Origin: Acridotheres tristis
Taxonomy: Eukaryota > Chordata > Aves > Passeriformes > Sturnidae
Reading direction: 5' to 3'
DNA: 64,000 nt
Assembly: GCA_037013685.1 (NCBI GenBank)
Contig: CM072887.1
Span: forward strand, 43,079,154-43,143,153
The notes under the pieces were generated by a model. That model saw only the letters and a list, made by a program, of their open reading frames with translations, had not been told where the DNA came from and made no database searches. Both the position numbers and the translations under genes were made by a program. Position 1 is the stretch's first letter. Every line of letters begins with the position of its first letter. Positions 1 through 11,290 of this stretch are shown here, in pieces.

Positions 1-3000
1 TCACTATTTATCTTCATACTAGATGAAGATAAATAACCAAAGCAACTTGCCTTTTGCTTGAAAAGTAAAGACACAGGTTACTGCTATGTTAAAAAATGTG
101 TGGAAATATATGAGAAGTGCTTTTGACCCTCTGTGAGAGAATTGCTCTATCACTGATCCATATTAGCAGGCCTTGAAATGTAATTGCTGTGGGCCAAAGA
201 GAAAGGTGTGTACCAGAAAGGTTATGTCAGAGAGAGACTCAGTATATCTGGCTTAACCACCCAACTCTGTTGCTGATGTCCTATCGTTTTATCCATCTTT
301 CTTGGTTTAGCACAGCAATTTCAGAGCATCAAAACAAATTGATTGCTTGTGGGTTTAGAGAGAGTCCTCTGCTGGATGGCCCTTAAATCCTCTCATCAAA
401 AATGGCAAGCATAAGATGCCCTTCCTGACGGCTTCAGCCTGAAAAGAGCAGTTTCATGCTCCAGGGATCTGCTGAAAAGATACAACGGCTGTATCTGCTG
501 GACACCCTCTCTGTCACCTCTGCTCATGAGCAAAGCTTTGCAAGTAATCTCCCAGCTTTCACCAGAGGGGGAAGAAAGTAATCACAGCTTTCCTGATTTA
601 GCTCCCCTCTCAGTGGACCTTCATCTGCATAGGGCCACATGACAGTGTCCCTGCTATCCCTGGTGTCAATTCAGCCTTCTCTCACTTGATTTTCTTGGCT
701 GCTAAATGATGCTAAAGGCACATTCAGAACAGCAGTTGCAGTGAAACAGAGGACTAATACACTGAAATTAGAACTTCTATGGAAACACCTCCCAAAATAA
801 TGAAAGGTGTGATGTAAAACTTGCTTAGGTGTTTGAGTGTTGGGTCTGCATGCCACATAACTGTCATGTTAGCCTACAGCCAGTGGTAGGAAACTTGACA
901 GTGCAAGCTACACTAGATCAGGTCCAGACCCCTCCAGGACCCCTCCCATACCTCCAAGTGCAGGTTAAAGTTCTTCATCCCTGCTGCGTCCCAGGCAGTT
1001 CTTGTGTTTTCCCTTGCACATGTGACTTTTAAGACAATTAGGAACAAGCAGGGAGATACCATAGGCATTACTCTTGTCCCCCAGCTCTCTGTCTCAGCCA
1101 TACTTACCACTCTCAAAAGAAGTGAGGTTGGATCAGGATGGGCATTTTGGGGGTAATGCATTAAAAAATCTGCTTCACCATTCTCATTCTTCCCCTTGCA
1201 CCTGCCTTACCTGCAGTTAGGACTGTGCTGACTGTGACTCCCTGGGAGATGGCTGCTAGTGCCAGGGGTGACAGCAGACACAAGTCCTCAGCTATCCTGT
1301 TGGGAGGCTGAAGAGCTTAATCTCATCAGTGGGGCTCCTCTTCCCTTCCCCACATTTCTGCCATGGTGTCTCAGCTATAGCACTGCTACAAAAAATGTTG
1401 TCCAGGCACCAGTGAGATGAGTTCTTTGCAGCTTTCCAGAGTATTAATGGCGAGTGACAGTTCTGCAAGATTTGGTCCAGGTATAGGCAGCCGTCCTCAA
1501 CTAGCCACGTGGCTATGGCTGAAGCCCAAACAGGGAGCAAAGTATCTGACACTGAGCAAGCTGGTGGAGGTACAGCAAGTGAGTACCCCAGCCCTCAGTT
1601 TTTAACAAGCAACGATCATGACCATGAAGGAAAGGAGGAAGTGATCTTCCAGTGTTACTGAGAGGAATGGAGGCAGACAACTATTGGGATCTCCCAAAAT
1701 CACACAAAAAATGCATTACATGATCAGGAATAAATGCAGATTTATTAATTTCCAGACCCAAGGCAGCCATTGTACTGGCTCCTGCCCAGTATGGGCCATC
1801 AGGCTTCATTCAGCCTTTTGAAATGACAGCTAGCTATTTATAGATGCTGCCTACATTACTCCAAGGAGCAGCATATTTCTGTATTTTACAAACTCACTCC
1901 AAGTTCCTTCAGTATCCTGCCAACACAGGGTGAATTTCAGAGAGTAATCTTCCCTCCTTTTTCCCAGAACACAGAACATCTGGGACTACTGAGATATCAT
2001 CTTGTGGCATTGGCTGACTTTTTTTTTAATGAGTTTCTGTGTAACAACTTAATGATGTTTTTCCTGGTAGGGCAACTGTCTCATCTAAAACCTTGTCTCA
2101 CATATTCATTTATGGAGGATGTTTTATGCTAAAGTTCTTGAAAGAATTTCCTTTTGTGCTCTGTCCCCACCTTTCTCTGTTAAATTCCTCCCAAATGTCT
2201 CTCTGATGCTTAACCTGCAGGTCACCCTATTCAACAAACCAAAGCAAAATGCTGGTTTGAATAAGCTCAGGATACATTGATGTCATTTCTGAATATTAGC
2301 AGGCCACATGATACTACCAACTGTATTTGATCCCATTTGCTGAAGCAGCCTGAATTTCTCAGGGGCAGGTTTTTTTAATCCTGGTTCATTATTGTTCAAA
2401 CCCATCAAGTAAATGGCTGTGTAGCGGAAGCTTGAATGGGTTTGTTTAATAGGAAAAGTCATTCATCTGCAGCATAGCAGCTCTGCAGCAAGGCTGTCTT
2501 CCCTCTTCTGCTTCTTACCAGGTCTGCATCAGCAGCAGTGATGTTAAACCCTGGCAGGGAAATGCTGGGGAGAGATCTTTGCCTTCACACTAACTGCTTT
2601 TGTTCACTGCAAGAATTCCTTTCCAAAGTAAACAGTCTGTTCCTATGGGTCAGCCAGCTATTTTAAATTTATTTCTCATGTATCAGTTGGTACTGCTGAG
2701 GACACTGGCCTCATGGCAAGCTGTGTTCTTTATCTGAGGCAGCCTCCCACTCAGGCCCCAAATTGTAACCTTGGGATCTGTTGATGCTACATTTGCAGCT
2801 CCCTACAGGTCTTATCACTGCTGCTATGGAAAGCCAAGATAGGCTGTGGAACCATGACACCTGCCAGCTTTGGAAAACTAGCCCTAAAGTGTTGGGATGG
2901 GAATGACCCTGTGAACTAGGAGCTGCACTGATCTTCTTTACCCTCCTGACTTGCACCATGTTTGAATAAAGAATCAGACCCTGAAATGGCCTGAACTGTT

Positions 3001-4740
3001 GCATGGAAATTCAGTGGAGCCCTGCCAGGTAATGGCAGATGAAGTTCTGGCACTTAAACCTATATTTTTATGCATAAAACTTGCTATTTTTTCCCAGCCT
3101 TTGGCTTCGCAGCAATGCCAGGAAAGTGCCCTGGCTGCATTTCCCCTACGAAAGCACAAATGTGAGATCTTGTTGCTGGATACTTGCACCAAAGATGTGT
3201 TCAAGGCAGAAAACTGCTGGTATTGGTCACAATGCCATTTCTGCACCAAGAAATACACGTGGGACCCCTGCCTATCCCCTGCTCCCTGCCTGCTACAACC
3301 CAACTGAAACTCATTACATACCAGGAATACCAGCATCCCCACAAAGCCTGTGCTGGGTGGAGGAGGAGGCTCTCCCTCTCTCCCTTTTTTCCTTTCAGCC
3401 CAGCTTGGCTAGGTCTTTGGCAGAGCCCCAGGACTTGGAAGGGGGGAGCAGAGGGGGGCTTGGGAGGGCAGCAACTTCCCGAGCTTACCCACGGCCTCAT
3501 TTTGATCTGCAGTACTGCCTGCTCATTTCCACTTCACAGATGTTGCTGAGCTCTGCCACGGAGAGACAAATCCCAGAAGGGGAAGGGAGCATGGTGGGGA
3601 GGGAAGAGATGAAAGCAGAAAAGAGCCGCATTTATTAAGCTGTTTTTCTTTCAGTGAAAAGAAGCATTTATCAGTGATTTCATATGTCATGTGAGATGTG
3701 GCTCCCTGCCAATTTCTAAGGATGCAAACAAGGCGCTGACATCATACACTAAATATAGAGCAGTTCTTGCTTTAGGTGAATAAATAATGCAGATGCAAAA
3801 GCCCAGGTTTTCTGTTACACATTCATTACCACCCGTCTGTCAGGTTCTCCTCATCAGGAGAAAAACGTCCGACTCCAGCAAGGAGTGACAGGTGAAGAAT
3901 GCAAAACAACTTCAGACAATGGGTGATTAAGCAGAATTTCCTTGTTCTTTGCTTTTTTTCCCTTATAGCTACATTTCACTTCAGCAGTAATCCATGGTGC
4001 AGCTTTTCTAGCACAGCTCTGCTGCCTCCCTCCCTTTCCCTTCAAGCCAAGCTGGAGTGACAAGCCTGGGTGGGGAGAGCCTGAACAATGAACATAGCCA
4101 AAATGTGGAAACTTCCCTAGGCACTTAGCAAGGGAAAAAAAGCAGAAGAAAGAAAATGGCCACAAAAAAAAAAAAAAAAAAGCCTCTGATCAGACTGTGC
4201 AAGCAGTAGAGCAGCAGCATCTCCCAGCAAAGCAGTTTTCCATGTTTTCCATGCCCTGTCAGAAAGAGGTTTTAATTATGGTCTCCCGATGCTAAACATT
4301 CTTGACTCCTCTATTGGGTGGGGTTTTTTTAAGGCACCCATTTTAACAACCACACAAGCAAACCAGTTACTGGTTCCATGGCATATTATATATCCCATGG
4401 CATATTATTCTAGCTCTCAGAAAGCCCTCCAGGAAGGATTACAATTGGTAATAAAGCTGAATCGATAACTTTCTCCCTTGTCCTCCTTCAGATCAAAGGC
4501 CCTGAGCAGGAGGAAGCATCCCCAACCCATCCTTTCTGGGGGAGAACAGAGACGAGAGAGTGGGAAACAAGAAGACAATGCGCCATCAAAGCTGCCGCAA
4601 GGTGTTGGATCAATGACAACATCTGCATGAGGGTCTGGGCTACAATAGAAGCTGTTACCATGGAAACAGGTGCAAAAGCATCAGACAGGAAGAAGCAGGC
4701 GATGATGAAAGGTGAGAAAGAGGGAGAGAGTATTTTTAGC
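1..4740. other. Intergenic, no gene recognised
   Basis: No homologous coding sequence or recognisable repeat family. Short simple features are an 18-A run at 4164-4181 and a 14-bp direct repeat (CCATGGCATATTAT) at 4376-4389 and 4395-4408. Isolated splice-donor-like sites occur on the minus strand at 1101-1107 (GTAAGTA) and near 1205-1212 (CAG|GTAAGG) without convincing partner acceptors. Confidence 0.6.
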
Positions 4741-5060
4741 TCCCTTAGGAGGAATATTATACAATGACATCACCCCATCTCATTATTTGCACCCGTGCTG
4801 TACAACACATTGTGGCACCTGCCCCAGACTGCTAAATGGGAAAATGTTATTATGGATGTGAATTATAAATACTGCAGTGAAACTTGAGCTGGGGAGTTAT
4901 TAGACATCACTATTCTGTAATAAAGGAAAGCATTTAATGCATTGTGCTGTAGAGATTCACTGTACAGTGTAAGATGCATCATGTCTAGAATTTTAATATT
5001 CTCAGAAAGTAATTATGACTCATCCTTTTATTGTTATTAAGAAGCTGAGTGAAAATAATT
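4740..5060. promoter_or_regulatory. AT-rich block, possible conserved non-coding element
   Basis: An AT-rich, non-repetitive stretch without ORFs. It has TAAT/ATTA homeodomain-type cores and TTATTAAG, and lacks repeat signatures. Its texture is like that of conserved developmental enhancers, but only an alignment could show conservation. Confidence 0.25.
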
Positions 5061-5579
5061 TTACACATTTGATATCCCACACATCAACAAGCCTTTTGCA
5101 CTGGAGAAACATGGCCTAATTTTCCAGAGCTCTGCATGCCAACATGTTCTGAGTGAATGTGGTAGTAGTCATAGGTGCTCAGCACTGCCAAAAATCCGGC
5201 CATCTGTGTCACATGTGAATGAAGCCTCATTAATCTCAAAAATACAAAGTGTATGCTTCACTGCCTGTGTTCAGCTCCTTTGGAAGGGCCAGTTAAGGAC
5301 CAGTAGATACCCATAACATCTGCTGAAGCCCTGATTCCAGGCAGGAAAAAAATTCTGGTTGTCAGACATCACTCCTGGCTGCCAAACAGAGGGGAAAACC
5401 TCCAGCCTGGGGAGTTGAAACAAGCTGGGGCTCATCTGCCTTGCGCCAAGCGGTGGATGCCTGGAGCTCACCACACCAGAGAGGCTGGAATCACTATTCC
5501 TGTCATGCTGCTCACAGTGAAGTCAGAAGGATAAACCCAGAGGAATGTGTGCTCCTTGTGACTGCAGAACTCTGAGCCC

Positions 5580-5930
5580 GCTCCCAGCCCCAAATAACTA
5601 TCGATAAATGCCGCGCTCAGCCAGAGCGTGTCGGGGGCACCGGGGCCTGCCACTGGAGATAGGCAGGGACTGAAATTCCCAGCCCGTGCTGATACCCACC
5701 AAGGCTGCCAAAGCAGCGGCGGGTGAGTGACAGGGCTTGCCCTGGCTTTTGCCCTGTGCACAGCAGAGCACGTGGGCACTCAGCCATTTGTTTTCGCAGT
5801 TTGGCCGGATCCTGCGTCAGCAGGCCGGAGCGGGAGCGGTGACCGGGGCGGCGCCAGGCACCGGTGCCAAGGGTGCAGGGCAGGCCGTGGAGTTTGGCCT
5901 GGCTGCGAGGAGCCAGCCAGGCTGATGTCA
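5580..5930. promoter_or_regulatory. Small CpG-rich patch with a strong plus-strand splice donor
   Basis: CpGs are clustered here (for example ATGCCGCGCTCAG, GGAGCGGGAGCGGTGACCG) in an otherwise CpG-poor region. A near-consensus donor GGCGG|GTGAGTGA has its GT at 5723-5724. This arrangement resembles the first exon of a plus-strand transcript starting in a small CpG island. No coding sequence is evident. Confidence 0.35.
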
Positions 5931-6383
5931 TGCTGCAGCCCTTCTCCCTGGTGAGCTAAATATACCCTCCCTGCGCCCCAGCGCCTGTCCCAGGAGCACG
6001 GGCAGGCTGGGGACAGCAGCGAGGGGCTGGGGGCACAGCTGAAGCCCTGGCCTCGCCTGCCCTGCCATAAAAGGCACTGGTGCACAACCCGGCCAACTGG
6101 GGAAACAGAGCAAGAAATAGCACAGGGACCATGGTGGATGACAAGAAACACGAGCAAGCCAGGGAGTTACCACCTAGTGGCAGGCAAAGGGGGCTTACAA
6201 GCAAGGACAACTGGTAGCAAAACCTGATTTTCTTTTCGGTTTGGTTTTTTCCTCCATGCGATCATGATGTGTACTCTTCTCTCTGTTTGAGCTACCTTTC
6301 CTACCAGAAGATCTGACTCTTTAAATGTATAATAAATAGTGAAATGTACTGACGTATGTATGCTACTTCTGATCCATCTTCAG

Positions 6384-6469
6384 GGGGAGAAGACAAAGGT
6401 TATCCAACACAGCACAGCTCAGGCTGCTGAAGGTCCCATAGGGCACATCTACAAAGAAGAGTAGAAAAG
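6384..6469 (+). other. Exon-like segment (86 bp), possible lncRNA exon
   Basis: It is bounded by an acceptor (CTTCTGATCCATCTTCAG|GGGG, AG at 6382-6383) and a strong donor (AAAAG|GTGAGTGA, GT at 6470-6471). It lies 661 bp downstream of the donor in the 5.7-kb CpG patch, so the two could be exons 1 and 2 of one transcript. No protein similarity recognised. This rests on splice signals only. Confidence 0.25.
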
Positions 6470-8185
6470 GTGAGTGAATTTAGCTGAACCTGAAATTACA
6501 ACACTTGAAAACATTTTCTTTTCTAGTCTAGGTGCAGCTTTCTTTCTCCAATATCCCTGAGTCTATTGTACCTAATCCTCATGATGCTTAACCAGACCAT
6601 GCCTGAAACAGCAGTCTTTTTTTATTATATCACTGGCTAATTTGAACTATTCTGCACATTAGCTTCACTCAGCTTAACCTCACCCCCATTTCCTAGTTAA
6701 GCTAATGCCCAGCACAATGCTGGATTGCTTCTGCTTTCTTCCTGGCACCTCTTTTTTGGCACTTCTCATTTTATTTTTGAGGAAGGAGGTTACTGTTCTA
6801 CATCTTACAGTATTAGTGTTGGATATAGATGAAACAATATTTCATGTGACTTATCATATAATTTGTCTTATATGTTAGCTTTGGCACTGCCAGCATTGTG
6901 GTCATGCCAGTAGAGAAACTTTGATCTGAGTGTAAAACTCAGCCAGGCTTGATGTAGAATTGCAGAAAATAATTTCAAGTATGAAAAATCTGGCCTATGC
7001 TTTTGGGGATACAAATGCTGTTGATACCTTAAATATCACATTTTATAGGAGGTATGACATCTCTCCTAAAATCAAGTACCATTTTAGGACAACATTAGGA
7101 GTCGCCCTGGGCACGTGTGGAATTCACCAGACACATTTTGGGCACTGCCCCAATTTGAATCACTGCAGTCGTGGACATGTATGGCTCAGGAGACCATCCA
7201 GCTCCTCTTCCCCTCCCCTTCCCTCTCTTTCTAGCTGATATCCCCGAATGATATGTGTTTAACCTTTTGAAAATATCTTTGGTGACAGGAACAGCCCTCA
7301 GCCAGGGCTCATCTCGCTTGTTACAGCATGTTTATCTCTAGCTGTAACCCAGCTCACTCAGACTGAGAAAGAGCTCAACTTCTCTGCCTATCTGAAGACT
7401 AGTTGGTCTAATGGCAATCCTTACATATTTAACATGCTACCACATCTGCCCTCATCCTCCAGTCGTCCATCCTGAAGAAAACAGTTCTTTCAATCTCTCC
7501 CTCTAAGCCAGGTTTTCCAGGCTATAACCATGCCCCTCTCTGTTCCATGCTCACCTGCATCATCCCTGGACCATCAGGATGCTGCTCTCTGCCTGGCTCA
7601 GTCTTGATGAAGGAGAAATGGTGATTTCCCCAAGCCCACATCTGGCACTTCCCACTTGGCCCCTTCCCCATTCCAGAGCTCTGTCTTCTGCCTTGCCACT
7701 CTCCCAGACCCACCCTGTTCTGCTGCTGCCAGCTTGGTGCTTCTCCACAGCATCATTCTGTTTGAGTCCTCCAAGTGTGTGCTGAGAACTCCCTTGTATT
7801 GAATTTCAATTTATTGATCTCAGACCGTTTCTCCCATTTGCCAAGACTGCTTTAACTTCTAGCCCTACAAAGTGCTTGCAAATTGTGCTTCCCCACCTGG
7901 AGGAGCTCAAAGATTTTAAAGTGTACTTTCTATTCACTCCTCATTAACAATATAAATAATAGCAGCACTATCCATCACTGTCTGCTTGCTTCCTGCTTTC
8001 CCTTCCCTTCAGCCTCTCTAGGTACCAGGGCAGTGAGCACTCTTGCCCAAGAGACACAAGAGACATGGGCTTGCCACCTGGGTGGCACCTGGGTAACAGC
8101 AGTGCCCTGAAAACAGGGAAGTAATGCACATTGTGCCATGCTCAGCCTCTTGCTGCTTCCAGTATAAGGCGTTAGGGCCTCTTAC
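6470..8185. other. Intergenic, no gene recognised
   Basis: No repeat family or coding similarity seen. A CAG|GTGAGC donor-like site lies on the minus strand at 7549-7555, without a convincing upstream acceptor. Confidence 0.5.
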
Positions 8186-8258
8186 CTCCATCCACAGCCA
8201 AAAAGCTGCTCCCATGTGCAGTGTGCACACACGGGGATGTTGAACCAGAAGCTTGTAG
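8186..8258 (-). other. Exon-like segment (73 bp) on the minus strand
   Basis: On the minus strand it has a strong acceptor with a long pyrimidine tract (CAATCCCCTCTTGTCTTACAG, AG at 8260-8259) and a good donor (TGGAG|GTAAGAGG, GT at 8185-8184). One frame stays open across it, but the peptide is not recognised. It may be a lncRNA exon or chance. Confidence 0.25.
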
Positions 8259-9359
8259 CTGTAAGACAAGAGGGGATTGATTTGGCTCAGCAGGAATGCT
8301 GAAGGTCGGACTACCAGAAATGTTTACTGAGCGAGTTTGTGTAGCTTCAGCTCGTGCTTGCCAGGGACCCAGCTGAACAATTAAAGGAAATATCAGCTCC
8401 GTCGCAGGTTGCAGCACACTCATAGCCCTGCCTTCAATGAATAAAATAAATCATTCACACTGATTCTCTAATCAACCCAGTCCTCAGAGGTATAAATTAT
8501 GGTGGCAGGTGTATAATCAGTGAAGTTTCCAAATTAACCTAAAAAACCCAAAGAACCCTCTGAGTCTCTCAGCATTGGCTGAGCTGAGCAAAGGCTGTCT
8601 AAAATAAATGCAACACAAATCTGGGTGGCAGCAACTGTGCCTTACAAAACCTGATAGAAAAACAACCATCCTGGAACCTAGAGCTTTGGTTCAAAAGGAT
8701 GATGCTCCAACCCGAGCTGTCCTTTCCTCATTGACCCTGGCTAGATGCTCAGGTCATGCCTTGCTTGTATGAAAATCCCATCAAGATCCTACACCTCTGC
8801 AGGAGCATCTTAGGAAAGGTACTCATCCTTTCAGCCAGCAGACCTGTAGGCAGGAAATACACCATAGCACATGACTAGGAATAAAACACAGAGTGCAGGG
8901 GTATGGCCATCAGTTGGTGTCACCCTCTGCTAAATGCACCCCTGACAGCAGCCTCAGTCCGACTGCTGGCTGGAAGGGGACATCAGCTTGACAGTCTCAG
9001 CTTGATTTTGTCTTCTCACTGATTCTGTGGTGGGAAACACCAGTGCTCCTTGAAGAAGTGAAGGTGGCTGCTGTGTGACAGCACCCAGCAGACAGCCAAT
9101 GTTGTTCACCCACTGACCCAAGTCTGCAAAGGAATTTGGAACCATTTTATTTATTCTCTATAAAGATGTGGGTTGAAATAATTTACTGGTGTGGACTGAG
9201 TAACAAAGAAGAGATGTCAGGGTTCTAAATGCAGCATTTGGGACTGTTAGAGGAAAGCAGTGAAATAAAGCAGCAAAACCTGAGTTAAAAGCATATTTCC
9301 TGCTCAGTCTGGGGGGACAAAAAGTGTTTGGATGGGCCCCAGCCTACTGCTTTATGTAG
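8259..9359. other. Intergenic, no gene recognised
   Basis: Unique-looking sequence with no recognised repeat, RNA gene or coding similarity. Confidence 0.5.
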
Positions 9360-9720
9360 CCACTGTTTTATTGTATAAAATAAAAATAAAATGGATTCCA
9401 GCAAATAATGGTAAATATTTGATGATATAATTATGTCTTATTAATGCAATGTTCTTTCTTTTGCAAATTAAATTTTCACAAGAATTCATCACCCATTTAA
9501 TTTTTATTATTTAGGCCATGAGTATGTCACAGATGTTTGTTATGTACTTTCATAACCATTTGATTAATATTAAATGTTTAAAATAAAAACTCCATTTATA
9601 TTTCAGTTATAATGGCCCTATGAAAATATTACAAATACAAGCTGGTATTTATGGCCCACATTTGCTCTTAGTACTACTTTCAATATTTTTATTGCTGTGC
9701 AGGACATGCACAGTTCATTA
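9360..9720. promoter_or_regulatory. Strongly AT-rich block, possible conserved non-coding element
   Basis: About 360 bp of very AT-rich, non-tandem sequence with many homeodomain-type ATTA/TAAT cores (TTGATTAATATTAAATG, CCCATTTAATTTTTATTA) in a GC-balanced background. Simple-repeat structure is lacking. Conservation is inferred from texture only. Confidence 0.3.
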
Positions 9721-10839
9721 CATATGAAAAATAGTTTAATTTTCAGGAGCTTTGTAATGATCCGTAAACTGAAGAATTTTCCTTGCCATGCCACAGAAAC
9801 CCTCTCAGTACTCCTGATTGCGCCTCTTTTATCCTCAAGAAGGCAGACCTGAGGAAGGCACAAATCTATCCTATTTATATATTTGGCTGTAAGAGAGGAT
9901 CTCTTAAAAGGCACGAATGCAGGAGATATAAGATTTGAAAATCCTCAAATACACAGCTCCTCTTCATCTAAATGTACAGATATGGACTATGACTGGGCAG
10001 GAATTGGGGTAGAGCATTAACTATCAGGAGTTATCTCCTGGGTTTGCGAGGCATCTGTCATACCTGTTGGATGTGGCAATAAACTGAACCCTGCCTGTCT
10101 GACCACGCACACAATAAAGCTCCTTCTGGCCACTTACAGCGGGTGGCTGCTGTGGGTTTCAGTCTCCAAAAATGCCCAGGAGCAGGCTCCCTTGAAGCAC
10201 CAGGAGCAGCATTAGGTTTTCTACTCCAGTAGCTCAGGAAATTTCAGGTGCATCAGCTTTTTTTCAGAAGGGTAAAAAGCACCACAGTCATTAGTGTGTC
10301 TGTGTCGGATGTTAGACCTAAACCTATGAAGGCCTTACTTTCCTTTACCTACACCAGACTGACGCTCTGTCAGCTTTGACAACATATTTATCGACTTAAA
10401 GTGTCACTGTACCTCCTGCCGACCACAGGCTCCTCCTACAGAGCATCTTCTTCCCAGCTCTATTTATGCTGGATTTCACCTGGATGGTCATCCATTACCT
10501 GCTGGAAGAAAATTAGATCCCAGGATTTGCTAAGCATACTAATGCCAGCAGGAAACATAAGGCTGCAGATAATAGCACCCATGCCGACCACCACTTCCAC
10601 TGGAAAATGACAGGATGACCAGGCACAGCTAGGCTTTCCTTGCCCAGCTTTCTCTTTGCAACTTGGAAGAAGCATGCTTACATCCAGCTGCACTGGGATT
10701 TTATGAGGCGTGGGGGACTTCTGCCATTCACCTTGGGTTCATTTACAGTGGTGCAAAAGTAAATGCAAAACCTCTTCTGTCTGTGCTGATGTTCCTGTAA
10801 GCATTTCCTTGCTACGCCTGACTAGCCGAGGCAAGTACA
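9721..10839. other. Intergenic, no gene recognised
   Basis: No coding similarity or RNA gene seen. Confidence 0.5.
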
Positions 10840-11290
10840 AGAACGACAAGGAGGACCTGGAGAAGGTCCAGCAGAGGGCCAAGGATGATGAGTGGTCTGG
10901 AGCAACTGTCTTTTGAGGTGAGACTGTGGAAGAAGAGAAGGCTGAGAGGGGACTGCATTAATGCATATAAATATCTCACAGGTGGGTATCAAAAGAAAGG
11001 TGCCAAACTCTTTTCAGTGATGCCCAGTGACGGGGCAAGGAGCAATGGCCATAAACTGAAACACAGGAGGTTCCACCTCAACATGCAGGAGAACTTCTTT
11101 ACATTGAGGGTGGCAGAGCACTGGAACAGGCTGCCCAGGGAAGTCATGGAGTCTCCTTGTCTGGAGACATTCCAAACCCACCTGGATGCATTCCTGTGTC
11201 ACCTGCTCGAGGTGACTGCTGTGGCAGGAGGGTTGGACTGGATGATGGACCAGGGGTCCCTTCCAACCCAAACAATTCTGTAATTCTGTG
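10840..11290 (+). mobile_element. CR1 LINE fragment, 3' end of ORF2 plus 3' UTR
   Basis: A non-LTR retrotransposon fragment, 5' truncated as is usual for CR1. It begins in the CR1 ORF2 tail (GACCTGGAGAAGGTCCAGCA) and runs through the segments encoding LRGDCINAYKYLTGGY and RFHLNMQENFFTLRVAEHWN. It then passes the 3' landmark GGTTGGACTGGATGATGGAC and ends in ATTCTGTAATTCTGTG. The reading frame 10885-11283 stays open through the ORF2 tail, so the copy is only moderately old. It lacks the reverse transcriptase core and endonuclease and is immobile. Confidence 0.93.

Noticed and set aside
6171..6190. CTCF-like CCACCTAGTGGCAGG
   Set aside because: Spacing between the two halves of the motif is off by one, so it does not fit the core consensus.
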